A stretch of 64,000 nt of DNA from Capitella teleta (taxonomy: Eukaryota > Annelida > Polychaeta > Capitellidae). The translations under genes were made by a program, and so were the position numbers. The notes beneath the pieces are model-generated. The model was not told the origin of the DNA and did not search any database. It saw only the letters and a program-made list of their open reading frames with translations. Positions 1-12,900 of this stretch are shown here, piece after piece (within the stretch, counting starts at the first letter, position 1; each line of letters begins with the position of its first letter). The stretch lies in contig KB302241.1 of the NCBI GenBank assembly GCA_000328365.1, positions 160,472 to 224,471 on the forward strand. The letters run 5' to 3'.

Positions 1-449
1 TAAGGGAGGGAGAACTGGTTAAAAATTGACTTTGAGTCGTTATTTGATGCACCATAAATGATTCCTATGCCTGGCCCACACAAGGAATATCATCGCTAAC
101 GATTTCGCGGGCGATATATTGCTAACTAGGCGTGACGTCAGCAGCTGTGATGAAACACCGAGTTCCCCATCTGTTACAATGGGCCTCGTCATATCAGCGT
201 GTCCTGCGACTAAACCCTTAGATATTTTTTTATTTTCTTTTCGGAAATAGATAGAATAATCATTTTGCCACCAGTCAGGCGCGAAAAAAAAATATTTTTC
301 GCTATTTTTCTTATTTTAACAAGCGATTTTCTAGGACACCTACCATGTTTCTCATCCTGAAACAGTAAAAAGGTCAGCCAGAGTGCACCACGCATGCGCT
401 TTCGTTTCGTAAACAACAAAGATGTCCTTTTATGGCGAAGATGCTCTGC

Positions 450-497
450 TCTGATTGGCTGAAATCGATAGCTTCACGAGGGGAACGGAACCAATCA
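450..497. promoter_or_regulatory. Paired CCAAT-box motifs, no gene assigned
   Basis: Two oppositely oriented CCAAT boxes (TGATTGGCTGA and CCAATCAGC) lie about 40 bases apart in a locally GC-richer stretch. Such NF-Y pairs are common in promoters. I see no adjacent coding exon, so promoter function is a guess. The rest of 1-1,480 is AT-rich and shows nothing I can name. Confidence 0.2.
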
Positions 498-1514
498 GCC
501 ATCAGCCAAACCAAGCCATCAGCTGACGTTTGCCTCCTATACTTCGCAATGGAAGCCATTCTCCCATAGGCGCAATGCTAACCCCGATATTCGGAATGCA
601 TTATTTCCTTACGCTTGCATCCAGGCATGGTGTTTTTGGCACGGAATGCTATCAATTGGTGCTATGAGTCAATAGAACATCACTTAAAATTTAGTTCCCC
701 ATCCCTTTAAGTGAGCCTCTCAACAGGTTCGTCCTGCTTTGCCACAAACCGAAGTTATCACAATTGCCCTGTTAGTAAACACATTACTGACAACGGGGCA
801 TCTGCCACGCAATGGGTTTAACTGCAACCAGGGCACACCGTTGTTGACTCGCTTTCAGCTGAATCATCGATTACATAACCGCTCTCTGGGCAAAATCTAG
901 AAGTGACTACTGCTCCGAATCTAGAAGTCTCAGTGATTCGTGTTTCGGATAAATCAACATAAATCAAAATTACATTAAGATTAGAAGATAACTAAAACCG
1001 CAAAAAGAAATGCTCGGCTGGTTACTATAGCAACTTTATATTAACGAATGAAAATTTAATGATTTGTGTTGATGTGAAACACGCAAGATTTATTGCTAAT
1101 ATTGTCGCACCCATAATTAATAATGATTGAGGAATGTAATGAGTTTTCCCGCTATGTTTGAATGGGGCCTGCAGGTTGCAGATTGAAATTGTGAGAATTT
1201 AAAAACTGCTCAAGAAAATCAGCATACATTTCTTCGATTCCTCGCCTCATTAAATTAGAAAGAGAATTACAGTTAGATGAAATTAATCGCTATCTTGATT
1301 TATTATTCGTATTATTTTTTTTTCACACACAATGTGTGCGATATTTATGATAATAATAATATTAATTATGAAAAAAATGTTGAAAATGTGATATAAAAAA
1401 GTAAGAGAAAATCGAAAAAATCAAGAAAAAAATTATCACAAACTTTACATTACCTGAGGTGATGTCCGTCTGGGAATGAAACGTCCAAATTTTGCACTGA
1501 AAGGCCATATAAAT

Positions 1515-1768
1515 TATGGCAGCATCAATTCGTACAGAATGTCCTTGTTGACCGTCTCTTTGAAGGATTCGAGAGTGGCATCTGGGTGAGATATCACTCT
1601 AACCCCAACAACTTTGACATTGTAGCTACTGATTCTGGAAGCAGAATCATAACGCTCAGTCTTTTAATCATAACGCTCAGTCTTCTAGATCCGGATTTCG
1701 CCCAGGGAGCCAATGAAACAGAACCGTATGACAGTGCTTCAATTGCTGGGATACCCGGGTGGATTTAA
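1515..1768 (+). mobile_element. Possible LINE reverse-transcriptase relic
   Basis: One forward frame reads DRLFEGFESGIWVRYHS followed by NFDIVATDSG. This loosely resembles the segment that precedes the catalytic YADD box in RTE/CR1-like LINE polymerases. A short direct duplication (AATCATAACGCTCAGTCTT) lies inside it at about 1,646-1,684. There is no start codon context or catalytic motif, and neighbouring frames are closed. It may be a decayed LINE piece or chance. It is weaker than the LINE fragment 600 bases downstream. The stretch 1,770-2,395 shows nothing I can name. Confidence 0.3.
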
Positions 1769-2397
1769 TACACACAGACAATAGGTACAACCATGAAGTG
1801 ACCAATTGTAAAACATGTAATGATATTATGGAATATATTGTTGATGCGTTCAATCAAGGAACTGACTGAGTATAATAAAATACGCATGATGCCCATACCA
1901 CATGCATCACGTCTATAATATCAGGTTGTTGCAGTACAATTAATCACACATCATTGAAAGATTATAAAGCTAGCAACGTATAAGATATCCACTAAATGCG
2001 AACTTGTCCTGAGTAATCAAAGGTTTCCTCGCCATCATTTTTGAGTGCATCTGGATTCCGGTGTTGATGTTAGTGCATTTGCAAGCATATTTGTAAAGTA
2101 ATCATATCTCTTGGGTCTCAGCCGCACATGGCATTTGAGAAGAGAACGATTCACGAAGCACGCCATTTGAGCGTGACGTCATTGCGCCTACGCGCAAGGA
2201 AGTGGGGCTGGATAAGTGCGAGGGTAACAAGAAGCTAGGTTCATGGAAGGTTCACACATTGTCTTGAGGCCATACGGTGAATCATGAGAATGTACTAAGT
2301 TCTCGCAATGACACCTCAGTTGACTCTTGCATATAATTGCCCTCTTTGAGAGATCAAGTTACACTCTATTTGCCAACGTGTGTATACTATGGCGAGA

Positions 2398-2700
2398 TGT
2401 GACAATGGTGTTAAACAGGGTGGCGTCCTTTCGCCTACTCTGTTCTGTATTTATATGGATGAGTTGTTACGTAGGCTCACAGAAAGTGGAATAGGTTACA
2501 TTGCTAGCTCCTAGCCATAGTGCGATAGATACCATGATTTGTATCTGTGAAACATTTGCAAATAAATATTTTGTCAAATTCAACCCTTATAAGAGTATGC
2601 TTATAGTGTCCACTGCACCAAATATCAATTCCTTGAATCGTTTTCCGATATATCTTAATAACTCGCAGGTAAAATGAGGTCAGACGTTTTTTATCCCAAT
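2398..2700 (+). mobile_element. LINE reverse-transcriptase fragment
   Basis: A forward frame reads NGVKQGGVLSPTLFCIYMDE then LLRRLTESGIG. This is the standard motif (GVKQG-x-LSP-x-LF-x-IYMDELL) just upstream of the catalytic YADD box in CR1/L2/Jockey-type LINEs. A second frame continues with LLAPSHSAIDTMICICETFA and NKYFVKFNPYKS, matching the post-YADD palm/thumb region (FN-x-x-KS). The YADD segment itself is missing and the frame changes, so this is a dead, 5'-truncated fragment. No 3' tail is evident. It marks the region as intergenic. Confidence 0.75.
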
Positions 2701-3842
2701 AAGTTATTTTTCATAAGGAGGAGATTTGACAGTTTGACAGTTAGTTTTATAATGCAGAGGGATGACTCGTTAATTTAATATTGTATAAAACATCCTGGTA
2801 CCGAATAGTCGATAAATAGTCGATTAAACTGAAGTCGGGTGCTATTGGATGAATATGATGGACGTTTTATATTGTTTTATCTGTACTTTCTTTTCTTATT
2901 TGAGAGTAAGCTTTGGTCGGGGAAACACACAAAATTCTAAATTCAAGTGAAATGTATCCAGATGCCTTTTAAACATTAAATTCTGTCGTGCATCTCACTT
3001 TTGTGAACAAGAAAGCAACAATGTATGACTAATTTATAAATTAATTTATAAATTAATTTATAATTTATTTATTTGCAAAATCACAAACTGTCTTTCAATA
3101 ATTTCCAACATTTATCTGGACTATTGACTTTGGATTCGAGCGAAGAACTTGCGTACGGTACGAGGCTTGCCAGACCAGTGCCCAAATAAGTTTACTGTAC
3201 CATGGTGTTTATTCAATCGAATCAATCCATTAGTCCATACGATTTGTCCGTTTTCTAAGCACCATCGATAACTTATTACCACATTGATTGCTGAAACACG
3301 AATCACAACAGGCGTCAGTCAAATGAAGTATACATTTGACCCCGTCAGTGTCAAGACCCAGGCTTTCGTCAAACCTCCAAATGCCCAAATTGACCAGGCT
3401 GCGATGCTCACTTCTGGTTAGTTTACGTCATCAATATTAAATACCCTGCGAGGTTTGTCGATAACAGAGCAGAGTTGTCGTTGCCCCTGGATTACGACAC
3501 ATGCCTGTTAGTGCAAGCGCTGAATCCCAAATCGCCTTTCTGACCATTGACGTCAAAGACATTCTGCTTACTCAGTTTGAATGTCGTTTGAATAACCTGT
3601 AATTGGACAGGAGACTTGCGGTTGTGTTTATTGCCTGTTTCCGCTAATGTTTCCGGAATATTCGATTTCAGTACGTGATGGGAACGAGGTTTTCTTCTGA
3701 TGTGCATATTGTTTAATGCGTGTAGCTGATACAATGAGATATGCATGTTGATTTAATAATACGGTGTACCTTTTATATATTCCAAAATATTTCCACTACA
3801 TGAAATCAAGATTATTCTATTCCAAAAAAGATGCAATTCTTG

Positions 3843-3896
3843 CATGGTTACCATGGTCACCATGGTTACCATGGTTACCATGGTTACCATGGTTAC
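3843..3896. repeat. 9-base minisatellite (ATGGTTACC)n
   Basis: About six tandem copies of ATGGTTACC, with one variant copy (ATGGTCACC). Each unit joins NcoI-like CCATGG palindromes with GGTTACC, so the array can fold on itself and resembles strings of RFX X-box half-sites. It lies in non-coding DNA. Confidence 0.9.
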
Positions 3897-5735
3897 ATGC
3901 TACATTTACATAATCAACACGTGGTGACTGGTGAGTCATACCTCTATTTCACATGGCCGAGATTATCAGAGGGGACAATATTTCAATTGCTCTGATTACA
4001 ACAAGGATTCATATTAGTCCAACCTTATTAATTTTCAACTCTCTTTGGCCTTCCGTCGATTCCACGTAACAACCAGCAGCTCCAAATTCAGCCTTATTAT
4101 TCTTTACTCATTAATATTATTGAACCGATGGTTAACAAAATGCAAAAATATAGATATAAGAATAAAATACGTAAATGTTTGTTGTTGATCAGTTCATTGA
4201 TACTAGAATTTAGAAATAATACAATTGCTTGAACTATTCTGGAGCAGTAATTCTCACCCATTGTAATACTCTGGCCCGTGCTTGAGGGCAGCGCTGACCG
4301 ATCGCCAATCTCTGCTGAGCCATCGCCACAGACAAGCACCCCCTCAGACCTCTTTCTTGACACACAACCATTTATCAACCTATGTTTTCTCAAAGGAAGC
4401 AAGAACAATACAGATGTTTCGATTGTGCTGTAATTCTTCCGATCAAGTCCATTGTAAATAATCGCCATCCTTCTACTGATAACAAAAATCTCAGCGCCTC
4501 TCAACAAAGATAGCAATTGCTGTACTTTCTTCCCTAGTGCTAAAACAACATAAGAAAAAGGCGGTCATTATTCTATTTCTATAATCACCATTCATTGTTA
4601 ATTTGCATCAAAATCTGCCCCTATCTGCAAGAAAACTAGGTCATATATTTTGACCTTAATAACTTATATATTATCATATTTGAGTTGCCTGTAATTATAA
4701 TTATACTCGTGGACATTATACTTCCGTGCAAATATATAATTTATGTGGTAATTAGTATAAAGCATATCAAAAATTAATGTTCGTAATATGAAAAGACAAA
4801 ACAGAGCATCTGAAATAGCACCACGGAACCCATAAGTAATAATGTTACCAATCCTATATTCGATTTTTATGATATATTGAATACCTACCTGGAACGGAAA
4901 CATCTGCTCCATGTGCATCGTTTTGGAACTCATCTCGGCCATTATCATGGCTTATGAGCTTCTCACCCAATATCCCCTGCCACAGACCCTTGTACTCATG
5001 AAGGTTTAGGAAGCCTTTTCTTAGTCGCAGCGTGGTCTCTGTAGCCATTACATCGCCCTACAAGAGCTTCGGAGGTCCCACTCGAAAAAGACATTAAGAG
5101 CCATACTTTAGCTTTTGCGCATTTTGAGGTGCCAACAGTCTACAAGTATCTCTACAAGTCGCCTTCCTTCCTTCTTCATTGCGTGGATTGCAGAATCAAT
5201 GCTATGAGAAATATATCCACTGCTTGTAATACCCACCCACGTATATATTATGTTTATATACTAAATGAACAAAAATTAAATGTTTGACAAAAACTTCCAA
5301 TGGATTGTGTTCATCGTGCAGCAGTTTCCACGGTATGAACTATGCATGCACCAGAGGAATCGCTCTCCTTTCCACTTTCTACTATTGAATATCATGGGCA
5401 AATGCTATTAGATTTGTTGAAATGTTGACGGTTGAAAGTAAGAACCTACCATTAGGAAAATTCCCAGAATCGCCGTTTCGTAATGGTTGAAAAGGGGGCA
5501 TAGAGCATGCGACAATGAGCAGCTTCGGTTTCAGTTTAAATTAATAGCAAGTCCGTTAGGTTCATCAGAATTGTGCTTCAAAGGGGTGGTAACGCCATTC
5601 CCTCTCGGGGGAGTCGTGATAACATCTGGCTTTTCATTTTTCCATGACGGGTGAATCCAAGTGGTACGACGTACGCCAAATTGGAGCAATATAACGAAAA
5701 CTCCATTCGCAGAAATTCCTGCTGTTGAACGCAAG

Positions 5736-5762
5736 TTTTTTTTTTTTTTTTTTTTTTTTTTT
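5736..5762. repeat. Poly-T tract (poly-A on minus strand)
   Basis: About 27 consecutive T. On the minus strand this is a poly-A run, as left by retroposed sequence, but no retroposon body is recognisable beside it. Confidence 0.8.
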
Positions 5763-8280
5763 ATGCTGTGAGACATAATAATTATGAGCAGGTCTATAAA
5801 TCGATCTAATGATCCCAGTATGAAGTCTCAGTAGCCCTAGGACCTAATATCCTGGCTGTCAGAAGCGGCTTTGCGGCATATACTATAATCGGTCACGAAC
5901 GGCACGCCCTGGAGGCAGTGAACAATAAAGTGCCACACATTGTTTATACTTGAAATAATACTGCACTAATGTCAGCAATGTGCTTATCCGTATTGCCCGC
6001 ATATTCCGATTCCACAGTAACCTTCATTTGCCTCAAACCAAGATTAAACGAAGATGTCACGATGTTGACGTCAGCCACGCGTAACCTGCCCTGTGTCAAG
6101 GTATAAACTTGTCATTATATTGTAGAGAGAGAAGGCGCATCCTCAGATCCACTTAATACCTGTTCTCTGTGTATACTTGCATTATTAACTGTGCTCCGTT
6201 GACAAGTAAAAATCAAATTTCAACATTATTGATCATTTCTGGAAGCATTTTTCATTTCTCGCGGAAAATAAAGGTTTATGACTTGCACATTGTGTTCAGC
6301 GACAGCAGCATGCGAATAATGCTACTGTTTCCTAAAGGTGGCTCTCGAGTGATGAATGAAGGTGGCCTTAGTTCGGTGAGAGTATAATAGCTATTGTCAT
6401 GTTTGGGCCACAACAACCGATACGGGTTTTAGATTTACTACTGAATTCTCTTCATATCAACAACGTCCTACTTTTATTAAGAAAAATGCCGGCAGCCGCC
6501 AACGTCGCGCAATGTAAACATCCGCCAGAAGCGCGTCGCTCGGATTGAAATTTCGCGCCGTTCTTGGAAATCAGACCGGCGTCGTATAAAAAGTTGAAAA
6601 TTGAATATTTTTAAAAGAGTCAGCAACTTTTGAAGTGAGATATCATTAGAATGAAGGCTGAAAATTAGTAGCCTATTGTATTTGGTGAAATGCAATTTTT
6701 CAAAAGGATAGACTAGCTTTGTATGGCAGACCATATGCGGGCATTAGATAGGCCTACACGAACAGTTAGGTCACCTACCATAAAAAGTATGCCTCTTTGT
6801 GCTCAGAAGGGAGTCAATTGCAGGATGCATTACTCTGTGGATTTTACATGGAACAGACGAAGCACCTTTCCCTGATCGATATCCCCAATTACACTGTCTA
6901 GAGCCGTGCATACAAATGAAAAGATTTTCCCGACGAATCCGGTGCGTGTTCAACATCGTTATCTCCCTGGGTGACTCACTACTTCCTCAAACATCTGGGT
7001 TCCTCCTCTCCAGATTTAAAGCCCTTAAAATGTCGTAAAACCAGGAAAAACAACATGGGCGTGATCGCCTGCTGGTTTCGCCTAATATAAAACAATTGTG
7101 ATTCGGAAATACTGCTTTCACCTCTTTGTGCCAAATGCAGACTGTTCTGTGGTAATGCCAGAAAGCCATGCATAGCCATATGTTGAACACCGCTGTACCT
7201 TTATAATGATGCGAGTTTTCCATTACCTCAATCAAAGTCACGATCGACATCAACTTTGAGCACAAAGCCGCCTCTTGTTTTGAGGTCCAAGTCACGGAAA
7301 TCGTAATTCCCAAGAGACTCAGAGTAAACACGCCTTCTAATCGTAGACTTTCACAACGAACACGATTTGTGTGCTCTCTCTTTTAGAGTCCGTGGGACCC
7401 AACACTGACACCATTAATGCACCAGTGTTCTGACGTAAGGCTATAATACACTCACATCTAATTCGCCCAATTCGGCCGTCCTCTATCAGATTCATTTGAC
7501 GCACAATGATGCCAATGTGACACAGATATAAGAGGTTTTGCAATTCAGTCATTCTGATGAAATTATTAATGACAGAAGCATACAAATACGCTTTCGCCCC
7601 TTAACCATGCATCAGCTTGTATCTCTGAGGATTTATAGAGAATTGTATAAGAAAAATCAAGGCCTCCAGGCAGGGTTCATTAAGAAGACCCTCTCACTAT
7701 TAACCCTCGCTCTCTTGGCCTAACGGCGGAGGCAAAAAAGTCCCAGTCTCAAGAGAAAGGGTTTGCAAAGTCGTGACAAATTTGAAGGTCGAGGTGCTCG
7801 CATCTTACACAACTATAGGTCACTGAGAGAAATGAGAGGGTCACTCTCAGTACTCAGTGGTGCCATCAGCAAGATACGGGGGGAGGGGATGCTGAGCATA
7901 ATTTGATAAGTATGACTACACCATTGCTACGATCAGTCGCATCTCACTCCCAACAAAGGAACGAACGAATTGAAAGTTCTCGCATCGCTCAGATGAAAGA
8001 AATATGCGCTGCTAAGAGATTAAAAGGATCTGTGTTCATTTCGAAGAAACGGCGCCCACGAATGCAAACGTGTCTGCTACATATAACAGGGTTTTACTGA
8101 CATGTTAAGTACTTATGTTTGCTTTTGAGCCCCTACCTTATATTCTATTTGCAAAGTATCTTTTCAGTTTCTCCTTTAAATCTGTAAATGCGCACAATGT
8201 TCTTCGCGTCAATATTCCCATATGTTCATCTCAACGAGTCTCAAACATTGTGTGTAAAGGCCTGTAGTTGTCCGCATTAC

Positions 8281-8600
8281 TTAAAGATCAACCGAAAATG
8301 CCCGAGATAACGCCAAAATAATTAAATATACACCCTAATTAATCATCCCAGCGCAAAATAATAATTACCTGATAACATTTACATGGCATAAAAGAGACAC
8401 AAACAGTCAGTTTGGTTCAAATATTTACCGCTAGTGGAGCTGCAAATGACGTCATAACACCCGGGAATTCCCCGAGGCGATCCGTTGTCATGGTAACGGA
8501 TCAACACAAACGACTCGGCTTCTTCTCCTCGAGTCGGAAAATTATGATAGAATTATTAATATCTTGAGTTATAGGGTCAATAACTTATCACAAGACGTTA
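8281..8600 (+). repeat. Dispersed repeat, copy 1
   Basis: This segment aligns by eye, with gaps, to 18,655-19,140. Shared landmarks in the same order are AACGCCAAA, ATGGCATAAAAGAGACAC versus ATGGTATAAAAGAGACAC, GGCGATCCGT, CGGATCAACA versus CGAATCAACA, and AATATCTTGAG versus AATATCATGAG. No coding potential is visible. It is probably an old non-autonomous element of unknown class. Confidence 0.5.
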
Positions 8601-8730
8601 ACAATATAATTGAGTATTTTTGCCAATTTATCAATGTGTCAATGTGTGGTCGATTGTTCAGAGTCACGGAAGTTCACCCCTTTTTCAGCTTTCTATTCAA
8701 TCAAGTGTGTGTTTTAGTATTAACTAAATT

Positions 8731-8800
8731 AATTACTTAATTAATTAATTAAATTAATTTAATTAGTATTAACTAAATTAATTTCGTAATTAATTACGAG
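8731..8800. repeat. AT-rich simple repeat (TTAATTAA-like)
   Basis: Tandem and palindromic runs of ATTAATTAAT and ATTAACTAAATTAATT. Low-complexity sequence with no coding content. Confidence 0.7.
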
Positions 8801-9074
8801 TATTTTAGTCGTAATTGAGCAAACTTTGACTTGTTCAACATTAAATTGTGAGTTCATTGAAAAAAAAATCTACGAAAAAAAAAACCGTTAGTTCCCTTGG
8901 GTTTATGGTGGGTGTTATGATGCCACAACACCCCTGAGAGAGTGGGGTAGGAGAATCTTGACTTTTTTTCCTGTCTCATTAAAAAAGGTGATGCACCTTC
9001 TATATATATCACTAAAGCTGCAAATGGTTCAAAAATGTCAATATATATGTCCTGTGCCCGAACCGAGGCCAAAA

Positions 9075-9111
9075 GTTTTATTTTTATTTTTATTTTTATT
9101 TTTATTTTTTT
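9075..9111. repeat. (TTTTTA)n simple repeat
   Basis: Five to six copies of ATTTTT followed by a T run. Low-complexity sequence in the intergenic region before the GPCR gene. Confidence 0.85.
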
Positions 9112-9161
9112 TACTTGTGTTGACCTTTTATCACAATCGTCTCAAAATTCGGTATGTTTGC

Positions 9162-9364
9162 ATCCACAAAACCCAATAGAACCGATATGAAGATGTTCCG
9201 AAACAAACAGAAGTCCTCTCTGAAGAACTGGTTACCGCGCATTCGCAATACGACCAATGTTAATTAAACTGAGCGCGTTAAAAAAGAAAGAAAAAAAAAA
9301 ACGAGCCCTTCAGAGGATATCAGTTCTTTAGTTCTTTTCGATGATTCTATTGGGTTTTGTGGAT
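9162..9364. repeat. Inverted repeat with 20-base perfect outer arms
   Basis: ATCCACAAAACCCAATAG at 9,162 onward is matched in reverse complement at 9,345-9,364 across 20 bases without mismatch. Weaker similarity continues inward around CCTCTCTGAAG and CTTCAGAGG. A copy of GTGATGCACCTTCTATATA occurs on each side, near 8,987 and 9,540. It looks like a small palindromic or foldback element. No coding content. Confidence 0.55.
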
Positions 9365-9929
9365 ATAGAGAGACCAATACGTTTATACTCACCCACGGTG
9401 GGAGAATTGTGTCGATGACTTCGCAACCGCATAAAATCAAACAGGAGATGACAGCGACATTATTAAACCTCTGAGATCCAATGCACCAAGGAAATTGCCT
9501 TCTGCAGGTGTAACGTGTAATGTCGGCTCGTTTGTTTTGTGTGATGCACCTTCTATATATAGCAAATCTATTCCAAAACAGGTCCGCTTTAAAGGCAGCG
9601 TGCACGGTGCAGGGCGATATAGCAACAGGACCTTCCAATTGTTCGATGAAACATAAATTCCCACAAGCGGCATATCTAAAATAACGCATGGCTGAATTCC
9701 GTGTGAATATGAGTGTGTGACGATTACACCCTTTTCTTCGTTTCCCCTCTTACACTCCCCTTCCACCCACCCGCCCTGACGTACATAAACCATGCCATGA
9801 CTCGTAGCTCTTCCAGAAGCACACCTTGCGCAACCATCGCCGATGAAAACCGAGCGAGCGGCTGCTGCCTCTCTCACTGCGCCTCGCTCCATGGATACGT
9901 AGTGGACGGTGCTGGAGTACGCCGTTGTC

Positions 9930-12900
9930 ATGACGACCTTCCTTGCATTTGGCGTCTTGTTCTGGGTAAGTACCTCAAAGTGATTATCTCAAGGATATTA
10001 TCTGCCACACCCATAGACCCATTTCGTGGTTGAGGGCTAATGTCTTCTCTTCTCTAATTATTGTAATAGTCATAATCTGATCCGATTTTCAGATTAACCA
10101 TAGTAAAATGAACATTTATTTCAATGAGAACTGATTATTATGAAGTTTATTGGTATTTTTAATTTCAACGAAACAAACCACATACATCGCTATACTCTCA
10201 CAATAATTGCAGCCTTCTAAATGAGCCAATTATGTGAAATATGGGAATTTATAACTTCATATTGCCCGTGAGGTGGTGAATTTCAAAGTTGAATCACTAT
10301 CGTTGCTGTTCCCTTCTCTTTACTGAATCTGTTGGGTTTTTTGTCAATCCCAATGGATCTATATACTGCAGACTAATACTGCCATGCACATTAAGACATC
10401 TTGACAACAATTTGATCGACTTGAAGGTTGATATTAGTTGTATAAAAACGTGAAACCAAACTTTCCGTCGTCACATATGAGAGACCTACAAGACAATGTC
10501 TTGTTCCAATGAGATATTCAGGAAAAGGCGAAACATTTTGTTTATTTATTTAGATAATATTGCTTGGCACCAGACATTGTGTGAGGAATTATTCTAATCA
10601 CGTACCGCCAAATATGAGCAATTCTAAAACTGACGAATTGCAATCCAAAGAAGTAAGAAATCGAAACAAGATCGCAGAATAAGGAAATGGAAAACATTTC
10701 TCAGCTGCGAGCCATGCAGCCCGGGGAAACATCGATTCATCGTACAACATAAGTATCATTATACCAGGGAAGGGGGTATGCCTCACCGACATAATTCACT
10801 AAATTGCAGCTATATATACGATGTATATGTGAAATGAATGTAGTCAAAAATGCGATAACAGGTATCCGGGTATGTAATAGATCTCTATAATCTAGGAATC
10901 GAACGACTTTACGTAAACATAAGATGACACGATATTGGGTACCTTTATTGACAGCTGACAATTTTTGTCGGTGATGTTCCTTCAATTTTACATGAAGCCA
11001 AGGGGCAGTAAAACCTACACAACACCACGTAACACCAGTACATCCGTAATAATTGTGAATAATAATCTTGAGTTATATAATAATTTAAATGCGTTGTTAC
11101 AAAGGGATAGACACAATTAACATCAATCTGATCGTACAACTGTTAGTTTTACCTTTATATTAGGATTCAGATTGCATATATACGTTAGTGAAATCCACAA
11201 TTTAAATTTATAAACAGGTCGAACTAATTGCTCAATTTGCAACCACACACTTGCTTTTCTTGTGTTGATTAAAAAATTCAGGTTTAGAATTCAAATATGA
11301 TCAAATAATTTAATTCATGTAAATAAGCGCGATGTCATTTACACAAATGTTAATTCAATATTATTATAGGATGAAGCATATAATGCAAATATTAATTGTA
11401 TTGCTCAAGCAATTACTGAATGCATTAATATGATAATTATTAGCTGATTAGTAGCAGTTGTTCATATCAATGACTCCGTGTGCTGTTAATGCAAGAGGAC
11501 AAATACGTGGCACGTGGGGAGAGGAAATGACCTGGATGTCAGTGACCTCGCTTCTATAATCGAGAATTAACCCCACCTGAGTTGCATTAATCTTCTGCTA
11601 AATGCTTCTAATTGCACGCTGAGTCTCTGAGTATCTCGGTCTCCAGATAACGTGCATGGTAATCAGCTAATTGAGGGCTCTATACTTTTCCCACAGAGAG
11701 ATGGCTTACTTAGGTCGGCGGTAACTCAGTAGTAGGATGAGCTTGGAGAGTTTAGATGATGAGCAGCCGCGTAGAAACCAAGTGACCTTGATGTACTGTG
11801 AAACATAGCAGAATGAATGCAATGCACCTTTTCTCTTTTTCTCTTTTCAGAGCATGTCGTCTGTAGTCGAAGGGGAACAATACTGTCGAGACAGCTGGAT
11901 GCCTAGCATCAAACTGGATCATTTTGTACCGTACGCATGCGCAAAATGCTTTGTGCAAGTGTTCTTTGATCATAAACCGCTTACCATGCATCTACCACCG
12001 AGGCCGCCTTTTCATCTCACCCATCGAAATGACACCAACCTAACCTTCCCTCCAAATCCAGATGCTCCGTCCAACAACAGCGCTTGCACTCAGTACCTGA
12101 CCTCTAAAGAATGCGACACCTGGCGGCAATGTTGTCAAGCAGCCCAACGATGCTGTGAAACTCCAGAACCAATAAGTAGGTGCGTTCAGAATGGGCCAAG
12201 ACCAACCTGCACATCACAATCAGCAGGTGACGACCAGTGTCCCAGTACGTGGGATGGAGTGTCTTGTTGGCCAGCCACCCAACCTGGAGAGACGCATCAT
12301 CAAAAGTGTCCACGTCATTATGTCGGAATGGACATTAAATGGATCAATCGTGAGGCATTGCTTTTATTATTATGCTGAAATAGACTAGCCATATATGCTG
12401 AATATAACACGTACAACACCTCTGCAATGGACTGCGATATCAGCTACTCACATTAATAATGCCATCCATCCATAACATCACTGCTCGGCGCATTCAATAA
12501 TGGATTTTGTACCCACTTGTTGCAACAGCGATCTTTTTGGTCATAACGCTGATTTTATGCACCGTCTCGTTTATCTCCCTCTCTATGGTTGTATTGATGG
12601 TTGTTGTTGACGATTCGAGTAATTAATTGGTCATTTATTTAGCGCTCACTTGCTGGCTAAGTATATTATATTGCAGCACTTGGAGTGCAATATAATCAAC
12701 CGGTATAAACTCAGAACAATTAAAGCACCTACGATAGCAATCAAATTTCCGTGATTTCCTCGCAGCCGAAGCCCACAGAAGGTGCACCAATGTCGGACAG
12801 TGGGCGGTTCACCCCGAACATGGAAACGAAGTCTCCAACTACAGCGCATGCTTCGACAATAAGGTGATTGCAATCAAGGTATAATTCATTCTTTCAACCA

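Larger units (their letters stand above)
2701..8280. other. Intergenic stretch, no gene recognised
   Basis: About 5.6 kb with only short, stop-bounded frames on both strands, none with recognisable domains or convincing splice context. It holds a 9-base minisatellite near 3,843, a poly-T run at 5,736-5,762 and an AT-repeat (TTTATAAATTAA-like) at about 3,028-3,064. Small exons of a gene outside the window cannot be excluded. Confidence 0.5.

Noticed and set aside
3843-3896. CRISPR-like or regulatory array at the 9-base repeat
   Set aside because: Units are contiguous without spacers and the host is eukaryotic; a simple minisatellite.
4097-4516. 139-codon minus-strand frame
   Set aside because: Hydrophobic end is AT-driven and there is no family resemblance or exon borders; not called.
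9264-9931. Two overlapping minus-strand frames over the GPCR first exon
   Set aside because: Antisense to a better-supported signal-peptide exon; no domain.
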